Below, in pieces: positions 17,940 to 28,616 of a stretch of DNA of 64,000 bases (its first letter is position 1; each line of letters opens with the position of its first letter). A model generated the notes under the pieces. It saw only the letters and a program-made list of their open reading frames with translations, was not told the origin of the DNA and searched no databases. The position numbers and the translations under genes are program-made. The DNA comes from Taishania sp. (GTDB lineage Bacteria; Bacteroidota; Bacteroidia; Flavobacteriales_D; Crocinitomicaceae): NCBI GenBank assembly GCA_030150045.1, contig JASLGM010000033.1, forward strand, positions 1 to 64,000, read 5' to 3'.

Positions 17940-18419
17940 TTAGCGGATTCTATCAATAGAATCAATTTTTCTTTTATCTCTTAAAATACTCATAAACCCT
18001 AGGTGTGCAAAAGGCATTGCAATTACACCAAAGAAGAAAGCTCTATCCATTCCAGCCTGCAACAAATCTTGTTTGTCTATTTGGAACTGCAGATAATATT
18101 TAATAGCCAATTGGGCAATCAATAATAGTATGGTTAATCCCCAAAAATAACGAGCAAGTTTAACTTGTTTTGCGATTCTTTTATAACTGAAAATCACATA
18201 CATTCCAAAAGCTGCAATGAGTACAGGGAAAATCCACATAAATAATTTTTCTTCGTTCATAACGAACTTCAGATCCAATGTTTTTTCTGTAATGCTGTTA
18301 AATGAATATCCTGTGTTTGACTTTTTAGTAATGATATGGAATGAGTTTCCAACAAATCCTGATACTGCAATCAATACGGTCGCAATAAACAGATAAATAC
18401 TTTGAATACGTTGAATCAT
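17940..18419 (-). CDS. DUF4293 family membrane protein
   Basis: 159 residues with four membrane helices (about 5-25, 60-80, 90-107, 127-147). The N-terminal MIQRIQSIYLF start and the layout are characteristic of DUF4293, a family largely confined to Bacteroidota. Function unknown. It heads a transcription unit with Uup (3-nt gap) and the 58-residue membrane protein. Confidence 0.85.
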   Translation of the reverse strand: MIQRIQSIYLFIATVLIAVSGFVGNSFHIITKKSNTGYSFNSITEKTLDLKFVMNEEKLFMWIFPVLIAAFGMYVIFSYKRIAKQVKLARYFWGLTILLLIAQLAIKYYLQFQIDKQDLLQAGMDRAFFFGVIAMPFAHLGFMSILRDKRKIDSIDRIR

Positions 18420-18461
18420 TTTTTAATATTTTATGTGTACGAATTTAGTAAAATTAACGGA

Positions 18462-19541
18462 CTATTTACGTAAGGATGCTTGGGCATTTTGCTGCAACAA
18501 CAAATCTAACAAAACGATAGCTGTCATTGCCTCAACAATAGGTACAGCGCGAGGAACAACACATGGATCATGTCTTCCTTTACCTTCAAGTACAATTGCT
18601 TCTCCCATTTGATTATAACTGGGTTGCTTTTGCATTAATGTTGCAACAGGTTTAAACCCAACTCTAAAATCGATAGACATCCCATTAGAAATTCCACCCT
18701 GTATTCCACCAGAATGATTGGTTTTCATTGTTTTTGGGTCTAAAAACAAATCGTTTTGCTGACTTCCTTTTTGTTCTATCCCTTGAAAACCGGTTCCGAA
18801 CTCTATCGCTTTAACTGCATTTATAGAAAACAACGCATGTCCAAGAAGAGCATTTAACTTATCAAAAACAGGTTCCCCTAATCCTGCTGGAACACCGGTG
18901 ACATGACAAGAAATTGCACCACCAATAGTGTCCCCATCTTTTCTTATTTCTTTTATTTGTCTTTCCATTTCAGCGGCTAAAGCTACATCTGGACAACGAA
19001 CAACTGTGTGATCAACTTCCTGACGACTCCAATTTCTACGCTTATCTATTAATTTGAGGTCTCCCACTTGATCAACATATGCAACGATAGAAATTCCTTG
19101 CTTCACTAATACTTGTTGCGCAAGTGCTCCAGCCACTACTCTTGACGCCGTTTCTCTAGCTGAAGCTCGTCCTCCCCCTCGATAATCACGATGTCCATAT
19201 TTTTCTTGATAGGTGAAATCAGCATGAGAAGGTCTGAATTTATCTTTTAAATGATCGTAATCATTTGATTTTTGGTTATCATTCGGAATGATAAAACCGA
19301 TAGGCGTTCCTGTAGAAACGCCATCAAATATTCCAGATAAAAATTGTACTTGATCACTTTCTTTTCGTTGTGTAACAATTGCTGACTGCCCGGGTTTTCG
19401 TCTATCCAATTGTTTTTGTATGTCTTCGAAATCAATTTCTATTCCTGCCGGAAAGCCATCAATAACCCCACCAATTGCGGTTCCGTGAGATTCGCCAAAA
19501 GTGGTCAAGCGAAATAATGTTCCAAAAGAAGATCCAGCCAT
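18462..19541 (-). CDS. aroC: chorismate synthase
   Basis: 359 residues, full length. Signatures include GESHGTAIGGVIDGFPAG at the N-terminus, the FMN-binding YGHRDYRGGGRASARETASR segment (around 120-137) and the C-terminal RHDPCVVPRAVPIVEAM. It converts 5-enolpyruvylshikimate 3-phosphate to chorismate, the last common step to aromatic amino acids, including the tyrosine that is sensed at the tyrS leader elsewhere in the window. Transcribed alone between a terminator upstream and the DUF4293 operon. Confidence 0.95.
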   Translation of the reverse strand: MAGSSFGTLFRLTTFGESHGTAIGGVIDGFPAGIEIDFEDIQKQLDRRKPGQSAIVTQRKESDQVQFLSGIFDGVSTGTPIGFIIPNDNQKSNDYDHLKDKFRPSHADFTYQEKYGHRDYRGGGRASARETASRVVAGALAQQVLVKQGISIVAYVDQVGDLKLIDKRRNWSRQEVDHTVVRCPDVALAAEMERQIKEIRKDGDTIGGAISCHVTGVPAGLGEPVFDKLNALLGHALFSINAVKAIEFGTGFQGIEQKGSQQNDLFLDPKTMKTNHSGGIQGGISNGMSIDFRVGFKPVATLMQKQPSYNQMGEAIVLEGKGRHDPCVVPRAVPIVEAMTAIVLLDLLLQQNAQASLRK

Positions 19542-19590
19542 AATACAGAATTTAGATGCAAGTTTACGGAATATCCTTAGGGAAAGGAAA

Positions 19591-19624
19591 TAAAAAAAGG
19601 AGCAATCTAATTGATTGCTCCTTT
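19591..19624 (-). terminator. intrinsic terminator after the glutamate-synthase-like gene
   Basis: Minus strand GGAGCAATC pairs with GATTGCTCC (9 bp, 19621-19613 and 19607-19599) followed by seven T. It ends the rocD-phosphohexomutase-glutamate synthase unit. Confidence 0.85.
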
Positions 19625-19641
19625 GTATCTTGAGGATTCGG

Positions 19642-21153
19642 TTATGCGTTAACCGTAACTTTTTCTGGTTGTTGGTAGATCACACTAAAGTTAACAGGTT
19701 TCCCATTAATTTGTTTGTTGATCAACTTACGATCCATATCTGACAATTCTTTACAACCAGCAGCCCCAAATAAAGACAAGAAATCTTTAATTGTTTCATG
19801 TTGATAATTTTTCACACGTTTCCATTTTTCTTCCACTACTAATCCTTTTACTTTAGAAGGGCTGTTTGTTGCTACACCTGCTGGACATGTATTTTTGTGA
19901 CAAGCTAGAGCTTGGATACATCCAAGTGCCAACATCATTCCACGTGCAGAATTACAAATATCCGCTCCTAAACACAATGCTTTAAAGATATCAAATCCAT
20001 CAACAATTTTTGCTGATGCGATTACACGCATATCTTTTCTAAGATCGTATTTAATCAAGGTATCAACAACGAAAGTCAATGCATTTTCTAAAGGCATACC
20101 AACGTGATCCGAGAAAATAATTGGAGCAGCACCAGTTCCACCTTCAGCACCGTCAACCGTAATAAAATCTGGTCTTCTTCCAGTCTTAACCATTGCTTTA
20201 CATATATCTTCGAACTCTTGTGTATTACCGATACAAATCTTAAACCCTACTGGTTTTCCACCAGACAACTCTCTCATTTCATCGATGAATTCTAACAAAC
20301 CTTCTGGCGTGTTAAAGCGTCTATGCCCTGGAGGAGAGTCTACTTCCGTAAAAGGAACAACTCCACGAATTTGAGCAATTTCTTCATTATTTTTAGATGC
20401 AGGAAGAATACCTCCGTGTCCAGGCTTAGCACCTTGCGACAATTTCAACTCAATCATTTTCACTTCTGGATAACCTGAAGTAATTTGGAATTTCTCTGCA
20501 TCAAAGTTACCATCGGCTGCACGACAACCAAAATAACCTGTACCGATTTGGTAAACCAAATCCCCCCCCATTCTATGGTAAGGAGATATAGATCCTTCGC
20601 CTGTATTATGATAAAAACCACCACCTTGTGCTCCTTTATTAAGAGACATGATTGCATTTTTACTCAATGATCCATAAGACATTGCAGAGATGTTAAACAA
20701 AGCTGCATCATAAGGCTGTGTACATTTAGCACCACCAAAACGCACTCTTGGATGTTCTTTCGGAGCTTGTGTTGGGTAAATGGAATGCTGCACCCATTCG
20801 TTTCCTTCAGATCCTAAATCCAATTCCGTTCCAAAAGGGTGTTTATCATTTTCCAATTTAGCACGAGAATACACATAAGCTCTCTGGGTTCTGTTCAACG
20901 GTTTTCCTTCTGTATCAGACTCAATAAAGTACTGACGAATTTCTGGTCCTATCCCTTCTAAAATAAAACGGAAATGTCCAATAATTGGAAAGTTTCTTAA
21001 GATTGTTCTTTTCGTTTGTGTAACGTCATATATTCCTACAATAAGAAGCAGAGCTCCAAATACGTAGATCATTTCAACGGGATAGAAAACGGTCAAAAAC
21101 AAGGCCACGACTATAACAAGTACAAGTGTGATAAATGAGATGATTGGTTTCAT
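19642..21153 (-). CDS. FMN-binding glutamate synthase family protein, membrane-anchored
   Basis: 503 residues. Two N-terminal hydrophobic segments (about 5-45) precede a GltB-type FMN barrel: YGSLSKNAIMSLNKGA, the KPGHGG-LPASK loop, TVDGAEGGTGAAP for FMN phosphate, and CIQALACHKNTCPAG with the Cys residues that in glutamate synthases bind the 3Fe-4S cluster. It lacks the glutaminase and GXGXG domains of full GltB, so it resembles archaeal-type stand-alone synthase domains, common in Bacteroidota but of unproven reaction. It lies 21 nt downstream of the phosphohexomutase gene. Glutamate chemistry would fit the ornithine aminotransferase at the head of the operon. Confidence 0.85.
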   Translation of the reverse strand: MKPIISFITLVLVIVVALFLTVFYPVEMIYVFGALLLIVGIYDVTQTKRTILRNFPIIGHFRFILEGIGPEIRQYFIESDTEGKPLNRTQRAYVYSRAKLENDKHPFGTELDLGSEGNEWVQHSIYPTQAPKEHPRVRFGGAKCTQPYDAALFNISAMSYGSLSKNAIMSLNKGAQGGGFYHNTGEGSISPYHRMGGDLVYQIGTGYFGCRAADGNFDAEKFQITSGYPEVKMIELKLSQGAKPGHGGILPASKNNEEIAQIRGVVPFTEVDSPPGHRRFNTPEGLLEFIDEMRELSGGKPVGFKICIGNTQEFEDICKAMVKTGRRPDFITVDGAEGGTGAAPIIFSDHVGMPLENALTFVVDTLIKYDLRKDMRVIASAKIVDGFDIFKALCLGADICNSARGMMLALGCIQALACHKNTCPAGVATNSPSKVKGLVVEEKWKRVKNYQHETIKDFLSLFGAAGCKELSDMDRKLINKQINGKPVNFSVIYQQPEKVTVNA

Positions 21154-21174
21154 AATTGTTTAAATTCGATTAAA

Positions 21175-22572
21175 TTAATTACAGATTGTTAATGCTGTTT
21201 GTTTAAGTATTTCGCGTACCTCTTCCATAGTTGGGGCTTCAGCGTACGTTCTTAATACGGGTTCAGTTCCAGAAGGTCTGATCATCACCCATCTTTGGTC
21301 ATCAAAGAAATATTTGAAACCATCGATTGTTTGAATTTCTTTTACTGCATATTCTCCAAACTGAGTATAAGCATTTGTTTTACATTTTTGAATAATTTCT
21401 TGTTTCTTATTTTCGGTCAAATGTAAGTCATTTCTTTCAAACTGGAATGCTCCAACGATATTATATACTTCTTGAATTAGATCTTCGAGAGATTTTCCTG
21501 ACTTCGCCATAAATTCCCAAATAATTAATCCCATCCATATACCATCTCTTTCTGGAATATGTCCTTTTGTTGCGATTCCTCCACTTTCTTCTCCACCTAC
21601 TAATACATCTTCTTCCACCATTATTCCAGCGATGTATTTGAAACCAATTTTCACTACTTCATAAGGAAGTTTGTAAAAATCTGCCATTGTTTTTACACGT
21701 GGAGTAGTTGAGAATGCAGCGACAACTTTACCGTCTAAACCTTTGTATTTTTTCAAATAATGAACTAACAAAAGAATGATGTGATGAGAATCTACAAATT
21801 CACCTTTACTATTGTACAATCCTATTCTATCAGCATCACCGTCCGTAGCTAAGGCACAATCAATATCACCTCTATTCTTAATAAAAGCCTCTAATTCTTG
21901 TAGATTTTTAGCGATTGGTTCAGGAGCAATACCGTGAAAAGTGGGGTTTCTTTCACAATGTAAGAACTCAATATTAGGTAAAATTCTTTTTAAAGCATTT
22001 TGACCAGCTCCATACATAGCGTCATAAGCTAATTTAAGTCCTGATTTTTCAATTGCTTCAATATCAAAATTTGCACGTACATGATCTACGTATTCTGTTT
22101 CAATATCAACAGTTTCAACTGCTGGTACGTCGATTGATATTGTATTTAAATCGATTGGATTATTTGCAGGAATAATGTCTTCAATTTCTTGTACCAATTC
22201 AGGAGCTAAAGGACCTCCAAAATGAGATTTAAGTTTAAAACCATTATACGCAGGAGGATTATGACTTGCTGTAATCACGATTCCTAAAGAACATCCTTTT
22301 TTTACCGTTGCAAGAGATACCATTGGTGTGGAAACAAATCCTTTTGCCATTTTCACAGCAATTCCTTGGGATACCATTACCTTTACAGTTGTTTCAACGA
22401 ATAATTCTCCTTGAAATCTACAGTCATGCCCAATAACAATTTCTGGTTTTTCAAACTTTTGTTTCAACCAAATCGCTGTTGCATAGGCTACACGCGCCAC
22501 ATTTTCTACTGTGTAATCTTCTGCAATTATTGCTCTCCAACCGTCTGTTCCGAATTTTATTTTTGTTTCCAA
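21175..22572 (-). CDS. phosphoglucomutase/phosphomannomutase family protein
   Basis: 465 residues with all four alpha-D-phosphohexomutase signatures: the active-site serine loop TASHNPPAYNG, the Mg-binding ATDGDADRIG, the sugar-binding GGEESGG and the phosphate-binding RPSGTEP. Substrate (glucose, mannose or glucosamine phosphate) is not determined by these motifs. It sits between rocD (21 nt) and the glutamate-synthase-like gene (21 nt), an unusual mix of sugar phosphate and amino acid genes that may reflect simple cotranscription. Confidence 0.9.
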   Translation of the reverse strand: METKIKFGTDGWRAIIAEDYTVENVARVAYATAIWLKQKFEKPEIVIGHDCRFQGELFVETTVKVMVSQGIAVKMAKGFVSTPMVSLATVKKGCSLGIVITASHNPPAYNGFKLKSHFGGPLAPELVQEIEDIIPANNPIDLNTISIDVPAVETVDIETEYVDHVRANFDIEAIEKSGLKLAYDAMYGAGQNALKRILPNIEFLHCERNPTFHGIAPEPIAKNLQELEAFIKNRGDIDCALATDGDADRIGLYNSKGEFVDSHHIILLLVHYLKKYKGLDGKVVAAFSTTPRVKTMADFYKLPYEVVKIGFKYIAGIMVEEDVLVGGEESGGIATKGHIPERDGIWMGLIIWEFMAKSGKSLEDLIQEVYNIVGAFQFERNDLHLTENKKQEIIQKCKTNAYTQFGEYAVKEIQTIDGFKYFFDDQRWVMIRPSGTEPVLRTYAEAPTMEEVREILKQTALTICN

Positions 22573-22593
22573 AATTATGCTCGTATTCGTTGT

Positions 22594-23832
22594 TTACTTC
22601 TTAAAATTGTCAACTGTTTTTTCAATAATTGCTACACAATCCAATAATTCTTCTTTTGTAATAACTAATGGTGGAGCAAAACGAATAATATTTCCATGTG
22701 TAGGTTTTGCTAACAAACCGTTATTCATCATTTCTACACAAAGATCCCAAGCTGTTGAGCTTTCAGGTTCATCATTTATTAATATAGCATTTAGTAAACC
22801 TTTTCCTCTAACAGCAGTAATCAATTCTGTTTTAGAGATAATTCGATTCATCTCAGCACGAAACAGTTCTCCTAATACTTGTGCATTTTCAGCTAATTTT
22901 TCTTCTTCTACAACTTCTAGAGCAGCTAATGCAATTTTTGCTGCTAATGGATTCCCTCCAAAAGTACTTCCATGCTGACCAGGTTTAATAGTTAACATAA
23001 TATCGTCATTTGCAAGTACCGCAGAAACAGGATACATTCCTCCAGAAAGGGCTTTCCCTAGTATTAAGATATCTGGTTGAACATTCTCATGTTGAACAGC
23101 TAACATTTTTCCTGTCCGCGCAATCCCTGTTTGTACTTCATCAGCGATGAACAAAACATTCTTAGCCGTACACAAGTTTTTTGCATCTGCCAAATACCCT
23201 TCAGATGGAACAAAAACTCCTGCCTCTCCTTGAATAGGTTCAACTAGGAATCCAGCCACATTTGGCATATTTAAAGCCTCTTCTAAAGCTTTTATATCAT
23301 TATATGGTATAGAAACAAATCCAGGTGTGAAAGGTCCGTAGTTTTTACGTGCATCTTCATCATTCGAGAAAGAAACAATAGTTGTTGTTCTTCCGTGGAA
23401 ATTTCCATCACAAACAATAATCACAGCTTGATTTTCGGCAATCCCTTTCTTTTCGTATGCCCATTTACGACATAGTTTAAGTGCTGTTTCAACTGCTTCA
23501 GCACCTGTATTCATTGGTAGTAATTTATCAAAACCAAAAATAGCTGTTGCTTTTTGTTCGTATTCACCTAATACATCGTTGTAGAATGCGCGTGATGTCA
23601 ATGCTAAAGTACTAGCTTGTTCTACCAAAGCATTAACAATTTTCGGGTGGCAATGTCCTTGATTTACTGCTGAATAAGCAGATAAGAAATCGTAGTATTT
23701 TTTACCATCAACATCCCAAACATGTACCCCTTTCCCTTTACTCAAAACAACAGGTAGCGGATGATAATTATGTGCTCCGTGTTTATCTTCCATTGCCATA
23801 ATTGCTTCTGCACTCATTGACTCCTTTTGCAT
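22594..23832 (-). CDS. rocD: ornithine--oxo-acid aminotransferase
   Basis: 412 residues, class III PLP aminotransferase. HNYHPLPVVLSKGKGVHVWDVDGKKYYDFLSAYS is broken here only for description; the N-terminal HNYHPLPVVL block and AVNQGHCHPKI are diagnostic of ornithine aminotransferases. PLP ligands include the Asp of FIADEVQTG and the Schiff-base lysine in ILGKALSGG. It converts ornithine plus 2-oxoglutarate to glutamate semialdehyde and glutamate, linking arginine breakdown to proline/glutamate. First gene of a three-gene unit; the 174 nt upstream hold no ORF and no clear promoter. Confidence 0.93.
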   Translation of the reverse strand: MQKESMSAEAIMAMEDKHGAHNYHPLPVVLSKGKGVHVWDVDGKKYYDFLSAYSAVNQGHCHPKIVNALVEQASTLALTSRAFYNDVLGEYEQKATAIFGFDKLLPMNTGAEAVETALKLCRKWAYEKKGIAENQAVIIVCDGNFHGRTTTIVSFSNDEDARKNYGPFTPGFVSIPYNDIKALEEALNMPNVAGFLVEPIQGEAGVFVPSEGYLADAKNLCTAKNVLFIADEVQTGIARTGKMLAVQHENVQPDILILGKALSGGMYPVSAVLANDDIMLTIKPGQHGSTFGGNPLAAKIALAALEVVEEEKLAENAQVLGELFRAEMNRIISKTELITAVRGKGLLNAILINDEPESSTAWDLCVEMMNNGLLAKPTHGNIIRFAPPLVITKEELLDCVAIIEKTVDNFKK

Positions 23833-24006
23833 ATTTTATTCTTTTATTTAGATGCGATCTAATTATTTTCAATCAAAAACGTAGTAAAAGTAAGTATTGT
23901 ATATGACTTAACCAACAAAACTAAAAAACGGAATTTCGTTAAAAAAATTTTTTTTTATCCTCTTTCCATCTTCTTCTAATTGAAAAAAACACAATACTAT
24001 TTTAAC

Positions 24007-26706
24007 TCATTCAAACAAAGAAGGTTGATTACTATCCTCTTCTTTATTAATATCCCACTCCATCGTAACGGATTCATCTCCGTCCCCTACTTCAGTAATA
24101 TCCTCTACCTCGTCCTCCATTTCATCAGGCCAGAGTAGATCTTGTTCTTCCAACTCTTCTAAAAGCACTTCTTTCACCTTTAATTTTGTCAACTGATTAC
24201 CTTGTGCTTTCATCCCTTTAACATCAATAAAATCAGCTAAATCAATTAAGGTGTCGGGAAGATTTTTAGTTGCTTTGAGTAGTTTATTGTAAACCACTCT
24301 TGCTTTTGGTCGATACGCTGTAGACACTACACTAAGTAAAGACCCTTCCGTTTCACTGATAAACATCACTTTCTTATCCATTGTTACTTCGCATAAGAAA
24401 CGCTTCACGAAATACAAATCTTTTTCGGCATCATAGTAAACAGCAGAAATGGGATGTTCTGGATTCCACTTCTCAATGTGAATCATATCTTCATCGAAGT
24501 GATTTGCTAAATCAAACCCAGAAAGTCTGTATTCCCCAGAACGGTATATGGTCAAAATTTTATCATTCCCTTTAAATTGCCCTAAGAACTTCCCTCTTCC
24601 ATCATCATTAAGGCGTCCAACAATATCGTCATACCAAATTTTCCTTGCAGCGAGTGTTGATCCCCCCACTTCTTTTTGAACGATTTTTTGCACGATTTCT
24701 TTAGTCACTCTATTTCCCGCAGCTGTTCTACTTTTTATCAGTAAATCACCAAAATCAATATCAAATTTCAAACGTTTAATATGTGGCCTTGGTCTTAAGA
24801 TTACTGTAACAATTTCTCTTTCCCCATTTGGATGAAATGAGAAATAAAGCACCTTTGAGCTTTTGGTTCCTTTTGTCAAATCATACTCTGTATCTCTAGT
24901 AATGGAATCCACACGGAATCGCTTCATCATCGTAGCTCCTCCAACTCCATCTTGATACATCAAGTGATAAATTGTTCGTTTATCACCTTTTTTCCAAACG
25001 TTTGCGTAAATAACTCCTTTTCCAACGAACTTTTTATCTGCCACTTTTGTGACTAACATTTTACCCGTATTAAAGAAGACAATTACATCATCTATCTCTG
25101 AACAATCTGAAATATACTCTGCTTTTTTTAATCCGTGACCGATAAAGCCTTCTTCAAAATCTACATATAACTTTTTATTTGCAATAATTACTTTTGTTGC
25201 ATTTATTGAATCAAATGTTCGGATTTCTGTTTTTCGTTCTCGTCCTTCTCCGAAGCGTTTTTTAAGATCTTTAAAATAATCCACTGCGTAATCGATTAGA
25301 TTCGCTAGATTATTTTTCACCTCTTCCATTTCAGCTTCGATTTTAGCCAATAAATCATCTGCTTTGCTGGCGTCAAAACGAGTAATACGTATCATGGCGA
25401 TCTGTGTCAATTTCAAAAGATCTTCGTCAATAATATCTCTCAACAATTGGCTACGGAACGGCTCAAATCGATTATATAAATAAGTGTATAAGCTTTCTCT
25501 GTCGCTATAATGTTTAAAATCAATGTACATTTCTTCGTTGATAAATATTTTCTCTAAAGTGGAGAAATGCCATTGCTTACGTAGTTCTTCTAAACGGATT
25601 TCTAATTCCATTCGAAGTAGTTCTACTGTATTTCTAGTGTTAATTTTCAAGATTTCAGAAACCCCAAGAAATTGAGGTCTGTTATCATAAATTACCGAAG
25701 AGTTTGGTGAGATAGATACTTCACAATCTGTAAATGCATAAAGTGCGTCTATTGTTTTATCAGGAGAAACTCCAGGCGCAAGATGTACGATAATTTCTGC
25801 AAGAGCAGCTGTATTATCCTCAATTTTTTTAATCTTAATTTTCCCTTTATCGTTCGCTTTAATAATCGACTCGATTAACGAAGAAGTTGTTCCAACTGGA
25901 ATTTCATTAATGATTAATGTTTTAGTATCTTCTTTTTTTATTTTTGCTCTAACCCGAACTTTTCCACCTCTAAGTCCGTCGTTATAATTAGAGAAATCTG
26001 CAAGACCTCCATTTGGAAAATCAGGATAAATTTCTACTTTTTTTCCTCTTAGTATATTTATTGATCCATCAATAAGTTCGATAAAGTTATGTGGTAAAAT
26101 TTTACAAGCCATACCTACTGCAATACCTTCAGCTCCTTGAGCGAGTAACAATGGGAATTTCACAGGTAACATGTCCGGTTCATCATTTCGACCATCGTAA
26201 CTCTTCAACCATTTTGTAGTTTTAGGATTAAAGACTACATGATTTGCGAATTTTGTTAATCTAGCTTCAATATAACGAGGAGCTGCCGCTCCGTCACCGG
26301 TTAAGGTATTTCCCCAGTTCCCTTGACAATCGATTAGCAAATCTTTTTGCCCCATTTGTACCAATGCATCTCCAATTGAAGCGTCACCGTGTGGGTGGTA
26401 TTTCATGGTGTTACCAATAATGTTGGCTACTTTATTATAACGTCCATCATCTAACTCCTTCATAGAATGCAGAATGCGTCTTTGTACAGGCTTAAACCCG
26501 TCAATTACAGCAGGAACGGCTCGTTCCAATATCACATAAGACGCATAATCTAAAAACCAATTTTCATACAATCCATTTAAAGGAATGATTGTACTTTCTT
26601 CCTTTTCTTCTTTGGAATGTATCGCATCGTTATTCAATTCATTTGATGTATTATCGTCATCAAATGCTTCATCGAAATGTTGGTCGTTATCATCGTTATT
26701 TGCCAT
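24007..26706 (-). CDS. parC: DNA topoisomerase IV subunit A
   Basis: 899 residues. The breakage-reunion domain starts near residue 45; the catalytic Tyr145 lies in AAPRYIEAR, where GyrA has AAAMRYTE. A coiled-coil dimer gate covers about 430-490, and the C-terminal beta-pinwheel-like part ends with a long acidic tail (EDEVEDITEV...). The canonical GyrA box is not apparent, consistent with topoisomerase IV, which decatenates daughter chromosomes. An acidic N-terminal extension of about 40 residues is also present. It is 62 nt downstream of parE. Confidence 0.9.
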   Translation of the reverse strand: MANNDDNDQHFDEAFDDDNTSNELNNDAIHSKEEKEESTIIPLNGLYENWFLDYASYVILERAVPAVIDGFKPVQRRILHSMKELDDGRYNKVANIIGNTMKYHPHGDASIGDALVQMGQKDLLIDCQGNWGNTLTGDGAAAPRYIEARLTKFANHVVFNPKTTKWLKSYDGRNDEPDMLPVKFPLLLAQGAEGIAVGMACKILPHNFIELIDGSINILRGKKVEIYPDFPNGGLADFSNYNDGLRGGKVRVRAKIKKEDTKTLIINEIPVGTTSSLIESIIKANDKGKIKIKKIEDNTAALAEIIVHLAPGVSPDKTIDALYAFTDCEVSISPNSSVIYDNRPQFLGVSEILKINTRNTVELLRMELEIRLEELRKQWHFSTLEKIFINEEMYIDFKHYSDRESLYTYLYNRFEPFRSQLLRDIIDEDLLKLTQIAMIRITRFDASKADDLLAKIEAEMEEVKNNLANLIDYAVDYFKDLKKRFGEGRERKTEIRTFDSINATKVIIANKKLYVDFEEGFIGHGLKKAEYISDCSEIDDVIVFFNTGKMLVTKVADKKFVGKGVIYANVWKKGDKRTIYHLMYQDGVGGATMMKRFRVDSITRDTEYDLTKGTKSSKVLYFSFHPNGEREIVTVILRPRPHIKRLKFDIDFGDLLIKSRTAAGNRVTKEIVQKIVQKEVGGSTLAARKIWYDDIVGRLNDDGRGKFLGQFKGNDKILTIYRSGEYRLSGFDLANHFDEDMIHIEKWNPEHPISAVYYDAEKDLYFVKRFLCEVTMDKKVMFISETEGSLLSVVSTAYRPKARVVYNKLLKATKNLPDTLIDLADFIDVKGMKAQGNQLTKLKVKEVLLEELEEQDLLWPDEMEDEVEDITEVGDGDESVTMEWDINKEEDSNQPSLFE

Positions 26707-26768
26707 AGCTCTACTTTTATCCTTTCTCTACTTTTGGTTATGAGAAAGCTGCATTTTTCTGAAATGTA

Positions 26769-28616
26769 TTATTCTAATCCTTCTACGGGTTCATCGGATC
26801 TTAGATTTCCAATGATAAACTCTTGTCTTTCTTGTGTATTTTTCCCCATGAAGTAGGATAAAATTTCTTCAATGGAAGCTGTTTTAGAAAGTACGACAGG
26901 ATCTAAACGAATGTTTTCATTGATAAACTCTTTAAACTCATTCGGTGAGATTTCTCCTAAACCTTTAAATCGGGTAATCTCTGGATTCTTCCCAAGTTTA
27001 TTAATAGCAGCAACTCGTTCTTCTTCCGAATAGCAATAAATGGTTTCCTTTTTATTTCTAACTCTAAAGAGTGGTGTATCTAAAATATACACATGATTTC
27101 TTTTAACTAAATCAGGGAAGAATTGCAAGAAAAAAGTGAGTAACAACATACGAATGTGCATCCCATCAACGTCTGCATCGGTTGCTACAATGATTTTATT
27201 AAATCGAAGATTATCCATATCTTCTTCAATGTCCAAAGCGGCTTGAAGTAAATTAAATTCTTCGTTCTCATAAACAATTTTCTTTGTCAATCCGTATGTA
27301 TTCAATGGTTTACCTCGCAATGAGAAAACTGCTTGAATGTTTACATCTCTTGATTTGGTGATGGATCCACTTGCTGAATCTCCCTCGGTGATGAACAACA
27401 TTGTTTCTTCGTGTCGTGGGTCTTTTGTATCTGTGAAGTGAATACGACAATCTCTCAGTTTTTTATTGTGTAATGATGATTTTTTCGCTCGATCTCTAGC
27501 TAATTTGCGTATTCCAGATAATTCTTTTCGCTCCCTTTCCGATTGTTTGATTTTCTTTTCAATAGTTTCGGCAATTTCAGTGTTTCTATGAAGATAATTA
27601 TCTAGTTTTTCTTTCAAGAAATCATTTACGAATGTTCGCATGGAGCGACCATTCGGTTCCACTTCTAAAGACCCTAATTTTGTTTTAGTTTGCGATTCAA
27701 AAACCGGTTCGATTACTTTAACAGATACCGCTGCTACGATAGACTGACGAATATCTGAAGCTTCGTAATTCTTGTTATAAAAATCACGAATTACTTTTGC
27801 CACGGACTCTCTAAATGCACTTTGATGCGTACCTCCTTGTGTTGTATGTTGTCCATTTACAAAAGAATAATAATCTTCTCCGTAAGTACGTCCATGTGTG
27901 AAAGCTACTTCAATATCTTCTCCTTCTAAATGTATGATTGGATAAAGTGGATCTCCGTCCATGTTGTTTTCCAGCAAATCTTTCAATCCATTTTTTGATT
28001 GATATCTTTCGCCGTTGTATTTGATAACGAGTTCTCTGTTGAGGTAACAGTAGTTCCACATCATCTTATCTAAATATGCCGTTTTGAAGGCGTATTTTTT
28101 AAATATTGTATCATCTGGAACAAATTCTACATACGTTCCATTTGCTTCATCTGTTGGAACAATGTCGTGTTCTTTCACTAATTCCCCACGTTCAAACTCT
28201 GCTTTTTTAAGTTGACCTTCACGCACCGAATACACCATGAAATAACTTGAAAGTGCATTAACAGCCTTTGTTCCAACCCCATTAAGTCCAACTGATTTTT
28301 TAAATGCTTTAGAATCGTATTTCCCTCCTGTATTCATTTTAGAGACCACATCTACGACCTTACCTAATGGAATACCTCGTCCGTAATCGCGAACTGAAAC
28401 GCGTCCTTCTTTAATTTTAACTTCGACCCTTTTACCATTCCCCATGACAAATTCATCAATACAGTTGTCCATCACCTCTTTTACTAAGATGTAAATCCCA
28501 TCGTCAGCCGAGCTTCCATCGCCTAGTTTTCCGATGTACATACCCGGACGTAAACGAATATGTTCCTTCCAATCGAGGGAGCGAATATTATCTTCGGTAT
28601 ATTGAACTTCTGCCAT
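26769..28616 (-). CDS. parE: DNA topoisomerase IV subunit B
   Basis: 615 residues from ATG 28616 (MAEVQYTEDNIRSLDW); an upstream in-frame start at 28646 adds ten residues without homology. GHKL ATPase motifs are EVMDNCIDEF, DYGRGIPLG and GLNGVGTKAVNAL; the TOPRIM domain has ITEGDSASG and DADVDGMHIR. It supplies ATP-driven strand passage with ParC. parE and parC form a unit; a TATTTTTG box at 28651-28644 may be part of the promoter. The 5' flank carries the E1-C element. Confidence 0.93.
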   Translation of the reverse strand: MAEVQYTEDNIRSLDWKEHIRLRPGMYIGKLGDGSSADDGIYILVKEVMDNCIDEFVMGNGKRVEVKIKEGRVSVRDYGRGIPLGKVVDVVSKMNTGGKYDSKAFKKSVGLNGVGTKAVNALSSYFMVYSVREGQLKKAEFERGELVKEHDIVPTDEANGTYVEFVPDDTIFKKYAFKTAYLDKMMWNYCYLNRELVIKYNGERYQSKNGLKDLLENNMDGDPLYPIIHLEGEDIEVAFTHGRTYGEDYYSFVNGQHTTQGGTHQSAFRESVAKVIRDFYNKNYEASDIRQSIVAAVSVKVIEPVFESQTKTKLGSLEVEPNGRSMRTFVNDFLKEKLDNYLHRNTEIAETIEKKIKQSERERKELSGIRKLARDRAKKSSLHNKKLRDCRIHFTDTKDPRHEETMLFITEGDSASGSITKSRDVNIQAVFSLRGKPLNTYGLTKKIVYENEEFNLLQAALDIEEDMDNLRFNKIIVATDADVDGMHIRMLLLTFFLQFFPDLVKRNHVYILDTPLFRVRNKKETIYCYSEEERVAAINKLGKNPEITRFKGLGEISPNEFKEFINENIRLDPVVLSKTASIEEILSYFMGKNTQERQEFIIGNLRSDEPVEGLE